From Arcobacter sp. (lineage in GTDB: Bacteria > Campylobacterota > Campylobacteria > Campylobacterales > Arcobacteraceae), in contig NVWN01000013.1 in the NCBI GenBank assembly GCA_002733685.1, forward strand, positions 11,744-68,939: 57,196 nt of DNA. The letters are read 5' to 3'. Shown here piece after piece: positions 16,563 to 24,255 of the stretch. Below the pieces are notes generated by a model, which saw only the letters and a program-made list of their open reading frames with translations, made no database searches and was not told the origin of the DNA. The position numbers and the translations under genes were made by a program. Within the stretch, counting starts at the first letter, position 1. Every line of letters starts with the position of its first letter.

Positions 16563-18194
16563 TCATGTAGCACAACAACTGAGTTTTTTAATATCTTTAC
16601 CAAATGTAATGGCTGCGAGTTTTATACCTTCAGAAAGTGTTAGGTAAGGATGGAACATATCTTTTAATTCACTTACCTTAATTCCAAACTTCATTGCCAT
16701 TGAAATTTCCATTAATAATTCAGATCCTTCAGGTGCCACGATTCTTGCACCCACTAAGGTATCATCTCTAATATTACGTATTAGTTTAATAAAACCTCTT
16801 GTGTCTTTTGCTGCAATTGAACGAGGTACATGGCTTAATGGTAAAAGTGCAATATTAAAATTGATACCATGCTCAGTTGCTTGTTTCTCGTCAAATCCAA
16901 CACCCGCAACTTGAGGGTCTGTAAAAATTACCCAAGGTAAAACTTTGAAGTCGGCTTCTTTTTGAATACTTGAAAAAGCGTTATTTACTGCCAGTTTTCC
17001 TTCATATGCAGCAGCATATACAAACATATTGGTTCCCAAAACATCACCAGAGGCATAAATTGTTTCAATAGATGTTTGTAAAAAATCATTTACTTTAATT
17101 GATTCATCTAATTTGAGTTCAACACCAATATCCTCTAATCCCATATTTGCGCTATTGGCTTTTCTACCCGTTGCAACTATTAACTTGTCAGCGGAGAAAA
17201 CTTTGTCATGCCCATTGATAGCAGATAAAACAGATATTTTATCGTCTATTTCTTCCACATATTTTATTTGATTATTGGTGATAATATTGATATCTTCTTC
17301 TTTTAAAGATTTAGAAAGTTCATCTCCAATATCAAAATGCTCTTTTGATATTATTTTGGATGAGCGCTGTAAAATCGTTACTTTACTTCCAAGACGAGAA
17401 AATAATTGTGCAATTTCTAAGGCAATGTAACTTCCACCTAAAACAATAATTGATTCGGGTAAAATGTCTAATTCAAAAGCATCTTCATTGGTAAGATATG
17501 GCACCTTATTAAGCCCTGAAATATTTGGTATCAGAGGAGATGCACCCGTTGCAATTAAAAAATGAGTACCCGTTATAACTTCTCCATTAACTTCAACTGA
17601 TTGTCTTGTAATAAATTTTGCTCGACCTTTAATTAACTCAAAATTTTCCATATCTTTAATAATATTGATATATTTTTGTTCACGTAAATCAAGAACCAAT
17701 TTACGTTTTTCATCTATTAAAGAACTAAAATTTTCTACTTTGGCAGAAGTATTAATTCCAGCAAATGGATTATTATTAGCTTTATATAATGATTCAGCTG
17801 CTCGAAGTAGATTTTTTGAAGGAACACATCCTACATTTACACATGTTCCACCAATTTCCAGACCATCATTAATCATCGTTACTTTTACACCCAACTCTTT
17901 CGCTTGAATAGTAGCTGCAAATGCAGCTGATCCACCTCCTATAATTATAAGGTGTTTTTCTTCTTTATTTTTATTTATAATTGACTTCTCAATTACTTTA
18001 TAGTTTCCTACCTTATCAATAATATTTAGAATTTCGTCTTCACTAATGATCATTTCATCAAATGATATTATTGCATTTAACTTTGCGAAGCTAACCACTT
18101 TATTTTCAATACCACTGATATCTAAATTATTTTCTATTGATACTGCACAATGACTACAGGTCATACCTTTAATTTTAAATTCATATGTTTTCAT
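16563..18194 (-). CDS. merA: Mercuric reductase with N-terminal HMA domain
   Basis: A 543-residue flavoprotein that reduces Hg(II) to Hg(0) with NADPH in the cytoplasm. An HMA domain (residues 1-65) carries GMTCSHC with Cys 13 and 16. The FAD-binding motif is IIIGGGSAAFAATIQAKELG; the redox-active disulfide is in GGTCVNVGCVPSKNLL; the NAD(P) motif is IIVLGGSYIALEIAQLFSRLG; the C-terminal Cys pair that hands Hg(II) to the active site is in KKLSCCAT. All features of an active MerA are present and the length is normal for a one-HMA MerA. It is in the operon downstream of the MerT-HMA fusion. Confidence 0.95.
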   Translation of the reverse strand: MKTYEFKIKGMTCSHCAVSIENNLDISGIENKVVSFAKLNAIISFDEMIISEDEILNIIDKVGNYKVIEKSIINKNKEEKHLIIIGGGSAAFAATIQAKELGVKVTMINDGLEIGGTCVNVGCVPSKNLLRAAESLYKANNNPFAGINTSAKVENFSSLIDEKRKLVLDLREQKYINIIKDMENFELIKGRAKFITRQSVEVNGEVITGTHFLIATGASPLIPNISGLNKVPYLTNEDAFELDILPESIIVLGGSYIALEIAQLFSRLGSKVTILQRSSKIISKEHFDIGDELSKSLKEEDINIITNNQIKYVEEIDDKISVLSAINGHDKVFSADKLIVATGRKANSANMGLEDIGVELKLDESIKVNDFLQTSIETIYASGDVLGTNMFVYAAAYEGKLAVNNAFSSIQKEADFKVLPWVIFTDPQVAGVGFDEKQATEHGINFNIALLPLSHVPRSIAAKDTRGFIKLIRNIRDDTLVGARIVAPEGSELLMEISMAMKFGIKVSELKDMFHPYLTLSEGIKLAAITFGKDIKKLSCCAT

Positions 18195-18239
18195 CTAAAG
18201 TTCCTTTGTAAATAAATTTTAAATCTGACTTTTAATACT

Positions 18240-18884
18240 CTACTGGTGTTGACTCACTATAATACCTTCTACTTTATGTTTGCCCAAGTTGTCTTCATAG
18301 TTAATAGGCATATATCCAGTCTCTCCAATTGCTTTCATAATATGAGTTATTGATGTTTTAGTTTTGTCAAACTCTACAACCGCATTTTTATTTTCAGTTG
18401 ATGCTTTAATTTTTATTACACCATCAACTTGCATTGCCACAGTTTCCACAGTTCTTTCACAGGATGGACAAGTTAAGCCTTTTATTCCAATTGTATTTTT
18501 TACAATATTTGTTGTTTTGACTGTTTGTACTTTTATTTCATCCGCTTGAATAAAAACACTTCCCCAATAAGGAAATGAAAGCATTATGGTTGCAAAAACT
18601 GTTATAAGCCCTAGAAAACTTTTTGTATTATAAAAACTCTTTTTACCTAGCTCATCAGAATCACAAGCACATTTTATTGCATCTTTTTTAGTCTTTAAAA
18701 CTCTCCACCATGCATATCCAAGTACTAATACCGTTAGAGTTATTAGATAAGGGCGAAATGGTTCTATCCAAGTAAAAGTTGATGCCAAACCTGTTGTTCC
18801 AGCTAATAAGGCTAAAACTGGTGTGATACAACATAATGATGCACCTACTGAGGCAAAAACACCTGTCATAATTTTTTTATCCAT
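18240..18884 (-). CDS. merT: Mercuric transporter, MerT-MerP fusion
   Basis: A 214-residue protein. The N-terminal part is MerT-like: helix 1 with the Cys pair in VGASLCCITPVLALLAG, a second helix, then a cytoplasmic segment with a Cys pair CACDS, then a third helix. A C-terminal HMA domain (about 135-200) has KGLTCPSCERTVE. Fusions of MerT to a periplasmic HMA occur in mer operons and let the carrier capture its own Hg(II). It lies directly between the ArsR regulator and merA. A terminal tail of about 15 residues ends EGIIVSQHQ. Confidence 0.85.
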   Translation of the reverse strand: MDKKIMTGVFASVGASLCCITPVLALLAGTTGLASTFTWIEPFRPYLITLTVLVLGYAWWRVLKTKKDAIKCACDSDELGKKSFYNTKSFLGLITVFATIMLSFPYWGSVFIQADEIKVQTVKTTNIVKNTIGIKGLTCPSCERTVETVAMQVDGVIKIKASTENKNAVVEFDKTKTSITHIMKAIGETGYMPINYEDNLGKHKVEGIIVSQHQ

Positions 18885-18894
18885 TGGTGTGCTC

Positions 18895-19242
18895 CTAAAA
18901 CTTTATTAATGATTCTATATTTGATTTTAGTGATGAAGGTATGGAATAAAATATAATCAAACCTTCTCTATTGTTCTGCAAGATACCCCCATCTTTTAGT
19001 TTTCGTAAGTGCTGTGAGATAGGTGATTGTTTCATTTCTAGAACATCACTTAAATCACATACACACATTTTTTCATGTTTTAAAATGAGGTATACAATTT
19101 TTAATCTAACATCACTTCCTAAAAGTGAAAATAATTTTGCTTGATTGTCAAGCGTTTCTTTATTTGATGAGATATCTTCTTTAGCGTTATCCAATAACTC
19201 TTTATCAACATTGACACGATAACATGTGGTATCATTTTTCAT
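18895..19242 (-). CDS. ArsR-family metal-responsive repressor (copy 2)
   Basis: A 115-residue winged-helix repressor closely related to the copy at 15770: LLGSDVRLKIVYLILKHEK, MCVCDLSDVLEMKQSPIS and a recognition helix ISQHLRKLKDGG. The Cys-Val-Cys element marks the metal site. It sits inside the operon, 10 bases after the permease gene and 10 before merTP, so it is probably transcribed from the promoter near 22380 as well as regulating it. Confidence 0.85.
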   Translation of the reverse strand: MKNDTTCYRVNVDKELLDNAKEDISSNKETLDNQAKLFSLLGSDVRLKIVYLILKHEKMCVCDLSDVLEMKQSPISQHLRKLKDGGILQNNREGLIIFYSIPSSLKSNIESLIKF

Positions 19243-19251
19243 TATATTTCC

Positions 19252-20385
19252 TTATAACTTTTGTTTAAAATTTGAATTTGACATGTTTTTTGGCTTCTCT
19301 ACACTAAAACTTAAGGAACTTGTATTCATAATATTAGCTTTAATAATATTGGAAGTATTTTTGTTTTCTAGTTTTCTAAATTTATCTTTCAATAAATGAT
19401 AGAAGATTAATATAATCATTAATACTGAAGATATATTATTTAGTAGGGATACTTCATCTTCATCTATACTAATCATTAATAAACTTAATTTTGTAAAATA
19501 GGTGTCATATATATAACCAAATAAAAATGCCAATAAAGCTATAACCACAAGATAAACAATCAAGGATGTTTTCCCTAGCATTTTATATACAACACTCATT
19601 GTTATCATGCTTGTTGCCGGACCTGCGGTTAAAAAAATAAAAACTGCTCCAGCAGACATACCTTGAAGCATAAATGCTGCTGCAATTGGAAGTGAAGCTG
19701 TAGCACAAGTATATAAGGGCATTGCAAAAAGCATCACAATAAAATATGTTAGGAATTGATTTTCAAAGAGTAGTTTCGTATATTCTTGAGGTATAAAAGT
19801 TACAAATACAGCTCCCAAAATAAGACCAATAAGTAAAGGCTTTGCCATATCTGCGAAGAGTGTTCCATAACCATATTTTAATGAACTAACTAAGGAAAAA
19901 CTTTTTTTAGTAGTTTCACAGTTTGAAGAGCACCCACAAAAGCTTTGGGTATCTCCTACTCTTTTAACATCATCTTTTTGTATAAAGTTTTGAACAAGTC
20001 CAACGCTTATAGCAATAATAATCGATGAAATAACTCTAAAAATAGTGAATACAAAACCAAATAAGGAATATGTAGCCAATATTGAATCCACACCCGTAAT
20101 TGGTGTGGAAATTAAAAAACTTTGAACCGCACCTTTACTAGCACCTTCATTTCTCAATCCTTGAGCTAAAGGAATAACAGAGCAAGAACAAACAGGTAAA
20201 GGTATACCAAATAACGTGGCTTTTACAACAGAACCCACAGAGTCATTACCTAAATGATTTGATACAAAAGTATCAGGTATCAATTGTTTAAGAACTCCAG
20301 CAATCAACAACCCAATGATAATGTATATTGACATTGCATTTAAAAGTACTAGAAAATTATCTATGAATTGGATAACCAATTCCAT
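19252..20385 (-). CDS. SO_0444-type Cu/Zn/Hg efflux permease
   Basis: A 377-residue membrane protein with about eight hydrophobic segments and the family motif GIPLPVCSCSVIPLAQGLRN followed by ISTPITGVDSI. This permease family (DUF318/ArsP-like, SO_0444 group) exports soft metals or organo-metals. A cytoplasmic loop has CGCSSNCE, a probable metal-binding cluster. In mer cargo it probably exports metals that are not reduced, but the substrate is inferred. The C-terminal 50 residues are poorly conserved and polar. Its ATG overlaps the merF stop (TAATG), so it is coupled. Confidence 0.8.
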   Translation of the reverse strand: MELVIQFIDNFLVLLNAMSIYIIIGLLIAGVLKQLIPDTFVSNHLGNDSVGSVVKATLFGIPLPVCSCSVIPLAQGLRNEGASKGAVQSFLISTPITGVDSILATYSLFGFVFTIFRVISSIIIAISVGLVQNFIQKDDVKRVGDTQSFCGCSSNCETTKKSFSLVSSLKYGYGTLFADMAKPLLIGLILGAVFVTFIPQEYTKLLFENQFLTYFIVMLFAMPLYTCATASLPIAAAFMLQGMSAGAVFIFLTAGPATSMITMSVVYKMLGKTSLIVYLVVIALLAFLFGYIYDTYFTKLSLLMISIDEDEVSLLNNISSVLMIILIFYHLLKDKFRKLENKNTSNIIKANIMNTSSLSFSVEKPKNMSNSNFKQKL

Positions 20386-20618
20386 TACTTATCCAAACTC
20401 TTATCATTATTATCACAACAATTTCCACTTCTTTTTGAGAGTGCATAAATTGTTAATAAAACAAAAAACCCCAATGCAGGGAATAATACGTAATCTAAGT
20501 ATCCAATAATCGCACTAAGACCAACTGCAGTTACAATAACTACGAGAATTGGAGTAAAGCAACAAAGTGCCATTATTATACTACCTATAATTCCAGTTTT
20601 TAATGGGTTGATTTTCAT
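20385..20618 (-). CDS. merF: MerF mercuric ion transporter
   Basis: A 77-residue protein with two transmembrane helices. The first contains the vicinal Cys pair in MALCCFTPILVVIVTAVG; the second cytoplasmic pair is in GNCCDN near the C-terminus, followed by a charged tail. The spacing and the segment LSAIIGYLDYVLFPAL match MerF. It imports Hg(II) for reduction by MerA. ATGA overlap with the upstream metallochaperone gene. Confidence 0.9.
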   Translation of the reverse strand: MKINPLKTGIIGSIIMALCCFTPILVVIVTAVGLSAIIGYLDYVLFPALGFFVLLTIYALSKRSGNCCDNNDKSLDK

Positions 20619-21115
20619 TTATCATCCTTTGATAGTTTTATTTTGATATCCTCAATGGCTTTTTTAACATCTCCCATGCAACATTTTCCTTTTGGATTTT
20701 GTACTTCACAGTTACAAGCTTTGTTTTTAACTTTTTCTTTTATCTCTTCAAGTGCAGTAGTTGTTCCTGAATCTCGTATTTGATCCTCAATTCTCTCTTT
20801 TGACCAATTAAAACAAAAGCAAACAGTTGCAGGTTTTGAATTCTCTTTGATACCGATACTAAATTTTACGTCAGATTGCTTAAGAATCTGTCCCTTTTTA
20901 AAATAAATCACATCGCAAGTAGGTGTATTGCAAAAATGAAAACCATCCAAAGATGAAATATGTTTTTTTACGTCATCGTTTACAAAATGGCTTACTGCAC
21001 TTACTGGTACAGTTTTTGCCTTTTGATTGCATGAAGGGCATATATTGTCGTTTGGTTTTATCATTGTAAATAATGGTTTAGATTCAGCAGAACAACAATT
21101 ATGAGAATTATTCAT
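20615..21115 (-). CDS. CopZ-N-like iron-sulfur/zinc metallochaperone
   Basis: A 166-residue cysteine-rich cytoplasmic protein. Near the N-terminus: HNCCSAES, then ICPSCNQKAK, a zinc-ribbon half; then FHFCNTPTCDVIYF and TVCFCFNWS. Further cysteines (ACNCEV, KGKCCMG) follow. This layout corresponds to the N-terminal [2Fe-2S]/Zn domain of CopZ from Archaeoglobus, which serves as a metal chaperone in efflux operons. It overlaps both neighbours by 4 bases (ATGA), so production is coupled with MerF and the membrane protein upstream. Confidence 0.75.
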   Translation of the reverse strand: MNNSHNCCSAESKPLFTMIKPNDNICPSCNQKAKTVPVSAVSHFVNDDVKKHISSLDGFHFCNTPTCDVIYFKKGQILKQSDVKFSIGIKENSKPATVCFCFNWSKERIEDQIRDSGTTTALEEIKEKVKNKACNCEVQNPKGKCCMGDVKKAIEDIKIKLSKDDK

Positions 21116-21858
21116 ATTTTATCCTTAATTTGAGTACCTTTTAAAAAAGGTAATAGACATTGGGAATCTTCCCTTTTAAGCCAAAGATGGACCAAGAAGC
21201 CCAATATTATACCAAATACAATATGTGCGAATAAGGTCAATAAGAATAATTCTGGCCATAGCCATTTTACACCAAAAAAACCTACCATAGGAGCCATAGG
21301 CGGTGCTACCATCATTCCAAGTTCTAAGATTGATAACCATAATATTGCAAAAAACATAGTTTTTTTATAAGAATTAAAATTACCAAATACAATGGTAAAT
21401 ATAAGACCAAACCCTGCACCATTTAAAAAATGTGATAGCTGTCCAATCCAAAAATATTCATTAAAAGAAGAACTACCCGTTATCATTTTTCCAAACATAA
21501 CAGGAGTATCTCCTGGCAACCAACCATTTAAGACTCCCATTTGTCTAACCCAATCTAGTCCAATGGTAGCAATAGCACCAGCAGCAAATCCTATAATAAG
21601 TCTTCTAGATAAATCAGGATATTTAAATTTACTATAAATCATTATTCCAACTAAAATAATCATAGAAGGAATATATAAGTATAAAGTATATGGTAAGCCA
21701 AATTCATGGGCAACTTTTATAATCTTAGGACCCATAGTCTCACCCATATAATATTCTGAATATCCAAAAGACAGAACTATTAAGTGAATAGGAACAAATC
21801 CCCCTGTAAATAATGCAAAGAGGGTAAGCAATGATTTTTCTTTCATTAATATGTTCAT
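21112..21858 (-). CDS. Polytopic membrane protein, unknown, in mer cargo
   Basis: A 248-residue protein with about seven hydrophobic segments. Noticeable conserved-looking residues: GFVPIHLIVLSFGYSEYYMG, GLDWVRQMGVLNGWLPGD and MVAPPMAPMVGFFGVKW. I do not recognise the family. It starts within the operon opened by the DUF302-like gene, 8 bases downstream, and overlaps the metallochaperone gene. A role in metal uptake or export is inferred from this neighbourhood. Confidence 0.6.
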   Translation of the reverse strand: MNILMKEKSLLTLFALFTGGFVPIHLIVLSFGYSEYYMGETMGPKIIKVAHEFGLPYTLYLYIPSMIILVGIMIYSKFKYPDLSRRLIIGFAAGAIATIGLDWVRQMGVLNGWLPGDTPVMFGKMITGSSSFNEYFWIGQLSHFLNGAGFGLIFTIVFGNFNSYKKTMFFAILWLSILELGMMVAPPMAPMVGFFGVKWLWPELFLLTLFAHIVFGIILGFLVHLWLKREDSQCLLPFLKGTQIKDKI

Positions 21859-21865
21859 AATATCC

Positions 21866-22345
21866 TCATTTCATGATTTCAGATACAATATTATCTATCA
21901 ATCCATCTAATTCTTTTGCAATGGCTTCTTCTCCCTTATAGGCATTGAGTAATGTTGAGGGTTTGAAATACTTTATAATTACTATTTTATTGGGTTTTTC
22001 CATTACAATCATTTTTAATGGGATTTGAATGGTTGCTTCTTTATTGGCATCCATCACGCGTTTCATGTAGATGGGGTTAAAGAAAAATATTTGTTTCATT
22101 CCATTTATTTGTTTGCCAGCCATTCTAAGCATTCTTTGTCCATCGATAATTTTGATTATCATTAGATTTTGTCCCTCAATTGCTCCTGTTAGGATGTCAA
22201 CTGTGTCAGAAAAAGAGTAAATTGATTTCTTAATCACTGAACCATCACTTGGTTTAATTTGAGCAAAAGCATTTTGAGTAGACATAATTACACTTACAAT
22301 AAGAAGCATTTTAATAAATGCATTTTTAAGAGTAACATTTTTCAT
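21866..22345 (-). CDS. DUF302-like secreted protein
   Basis: A 159-residue protein with a signal peptide (MLLIVSVIMSTQNAFA). The mature part has the DUF302 pattern: SDTVDILTGAIEGQNLMIIK, then a central FFFNPIYMKRVMDAN and PLKMIVMEKPNKIVIIKYFKP. DUF302 proteins are small periplasmic proteins with uncertain function, common in metal-resistance and redox operons. First gene of the right mer operon, with the putative ArsR operator about 25 bases upstream. Confidence 0.65.
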   Translation of the reverse strand: MKNVTLKNAFIKMLLIVSVIMSTQNAFAQIKPSDGSVIKKSIYSFSDTVDILTGAIEGQNLMIIKIIDGQRMLRMAGKQINGMKQIFFFNPIYMKRVMDANKEATIQIPLKMIVMEKPNKIVIIKYFKPSTLLNAYKGEEAIAKELDGLIDNIVSEIMK

Positions 22346-22371
22346 TTTTTATCCTTTTTTCTATTTATATG

Positions 22372-22389
22372 AGAATATTAGTATATTCT
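22372..22389. promoter_or_regulatory. Candidate ArsR operator of the right mer operon
   Basis: AGAATATTAGTATATTCT is a 7-base-arm perfect dyad 27 bases upstream of the first gene of the operon, followed by TAATATAATA. It resembles the dyad at 16141-16160 upstream of the other ArsR gene. Confidence 0.5.
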
Positions 22390-22457
22390 AATATAATATA
22401 AGCTTAAGTTTAAATATTATCAGTTACAATTAAAATATTAGATAAGGATCTCCAGAA

Positions 22458-22890
22458 TGTATAAAAAATTAGCAGATTAATTTACATTATAATCTTTTCA
22501 ATTGGCTTGAGTCAAATAACTCTATGGGGAGTAGAATTTAAATCAAATGAAAATTTTAACATTAACAATAGAACCTTTTCTGGGAACAGTGGAATAAACG
22601 ATATAGAGAGTGACCATATAGATATACTAAATTTTAAGGATGGAATGTTTAATTCAAAATATTGTGAACAATGGGGATTTAAAGCTGTAAAATTTAAAAG
22701 TACTTTTAAAGATAATCAAACTTTTTTTGAAGGAATCTTGAAAAGTCAGGACAATGGAACTCTTTTATGCGAAGGTGTAGTAAAGAATATAAAATTAGAA
22801 GCAATCTTCACGTGGACAAGAAAATTTCTTTTCTGGGAAATAAAAAATGAGTACTGGTTTAGAGGTGAAGAGATACTCAAAGTAAAATAG
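22458..22890 (+). pseudogene. Secreted lipocalin-like protein, frameshifted in the signal peptide
   Basis: An ATG at 22458 behind AAGGA reads MYKKLAD then stops; one base later the frame resumes as LIYIIIFSIGLSQITLWGVE, an obvious signal peptide. The rest is open to 22890. A single-base deletion near 22476 is the simplest explanation; otherwise a TTG at 22507 could initiate. The mature part has one Cys pair (KYCEQWG...TLLCEG) and alternating beta strands ending TWTRKFLFWEIKNEYWFRG, giving a small beta-barrel or lipocalin-like look. It abuts the VTT protein gene with no gap. Possibly a metal-binding exported protein; I do not know the family for certain. Confidence 0.6.
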
Positions 22891-23523
22891 ATGAAAAAAA
22901 TATTCTTAATATTTTCAATTTTAGCATTGCTTCTATCGATAAATTATTTTGGTATGAATATTGTTGAAAGTATCAATCTTCCCTTATGGCCAAAACACAC
23001 CGAAATAACAGATCCTAGTATAATTATTGCATTTATATTGTATGTTTTATTAATGACTATGCCTTTTATGCCTGGAATTGAGATTGGACTAGCTTTGATG
23101 TTTGTGCTTGGTAAAGAAGGAATATTTCTTGTATATTTAGCGACCTTATTTTCCTTAGCTTTGAGCTACTGTATAGGTAGATTTATTCCTATTGTATGGG
23201 TTCTTATTTTCTTTAAATTTTTTAAGCTTAAAAAAGCATATACCCTTATATTCGAATTAGATAAATTAGAACCTAAAGAAAGAATTTCTTTTCTTCTTAA
23301 AAACCTTCATGATATATTTTTACCCAAAATATTAAAATACAGATATATTCTCCTTGGAGTTTTATTTAATACTCCTGGTAATTCCTTAAATGGAGGTGCA
23401 GGAGGAATTGGAATAGCTGCTGGAATGAGTGGTTTATTTAATATTTATTATTATGGTTTACTTATAATAATTGCTGTTTCTCCTATCCCTTTGCTTTTAT
23501 GGTTTGGATTTATTAATATATAG
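22891..23523 (+). CDS. VTT/TVP38-type membrane protein
   Basis: A 210-residue membrane protein with about five hydrophobic segments. The motif MPFMPGIEIGLALMFVLGK followed by a small-residue helix and FSLALSYCIGRF matches the VTT (DedA/TVP38/TMEM64, SNARE-associated) core; a Gly-rich segment (NGGAGGIGIAAGMSG) replaces the usual second repeat motif. Similar proteins occur in mer operons, where a DedA-like protein is thought to assist mercury or selenite handling. It directly follows the secreted protein with shared stop/start spacing (TAG ATG). Confidence 0.65.
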   Translation: MKKIFLIFSILALLLSINYFGMNIVESINLPLWPKHTEITDPSIIIAFILYVLLMTMPFMPGIEIGLALMFVLGKEGIFLVYLATLFSLALSYCIGRFIPIVWVLIFFKFFKLKKAYTLIFELDKLEPKERISFLLKNLHDIFLPKILKYRYILLGVLFNTPGNSLNGGAGGIGIAAGMSGLFNIYYYGLLIIIAVSPIPLLLWFGFINI

Positions 23524-23690
23524 TCTCAATAAGTATGGTGCATTTTATAAATGTATTGGAAAGTCTACTTTTAGAGTCACTACAAATAAAAACTAGAGGT
23601 ACCGATATATAGTGTCTCGAAATATATCTCCTTTTAGTGTCCTTTAACTTCTTAAGAGATACAATATACTTAAATTAAATAAGGCTTAAA
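23524..23690. other. Probable res (resolution) site of the transposon
   Basis: The 167-base gap ahead of the resolvase gene has several AGTGTCT/GAGATAC-type half sites: AGTGTCTCGAAATATATCT near 23620 and TTAAGAGATACAATATACTT near 23655. Tn3-family res sites sit here, made of inverted resolvase half-sites, and also hold the tnpR promoter. The number of subsites was not resolved. Confidence 0.45.
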
Positions 23691-24251
23691 ATGAAAGTTG
23701 GTTATGCAAGAGTTTCAAGTATAGGACAAAACTTACAATCTCAAATTGAATTATTAAAAAAAGCTGGATGCCAAAAAATATTTCAAGAAAAGAAAAGTGC
23801 CACACATACTTCAAAAAGAGTTGAATTACAAAATGCCTTGGATTTTGCAAGAGAAGGGGATATTTTTGTTGTGACAAGATTAGATAGGTGTAGCAGAAGT
23901 GTTTTAGATTTGTATAAAATCATTGATATATTAACTAGTAATGGAGTGTCGTTTAAAGCAACTGAACAAGACATAGATACATCAACGAGCTCAGGAAGGT
24001 TGATGATAGGTTTATTATCTATTGTTGCAGAATTTGAAACGGATTTAAGATCTGAAAGACAAGCTGAAGGAATATCATCCGCAATAAAAAGGGGTGTGAA
24101 GTTTGGAAGAAAAGCTAAATTTGATAATCTAAAAGTTAAAGAAGCCATCAAGATGCAAAATGAGGGAATGATTAATCAAGATATAGCTGATTACTTTGAA
24201 ATAGCTAGAAGTACTCTATTAAGGTGGATAGCAAAGTATAACAAGGATTAA
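23691..24251 (+). CDS. tnpR: Serine recombinase, Tn3-type resolvase
   Basis: A 186-residue protein, normal for TnpR. The catalytic Ser is in YARVSSIGQNLQSQ; conserved Arg residues are in VVTRLDRCSRSVLDLYK; the linker RSERQAEGI and a C-terminal helix-turn-helix NQDIADYFEIARSTLLRW follow. It resolves cointegrates at res. Directly followed by tnpA with a 4-base gap, so both are one transcription unit. Confidence 0.92.
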   Translation: MKVGYARVSSIGQNLQSQIELLKKAGCQKIFQEKKSATHTSKRVELQNALDFAREGDIFVVTRLDRCSRSVLDLYKIIDILTSNGVSFKATEQDIDTSTSSGRLMIGLLSIVAEFETDLRSERQAEGISSAIKRGVKFGRKAKFDNLKVKEAIKMQNEGMINQDIADYFEIARSTLLRWIAKYNKD

Positions 24252-24255
24252 CTAA

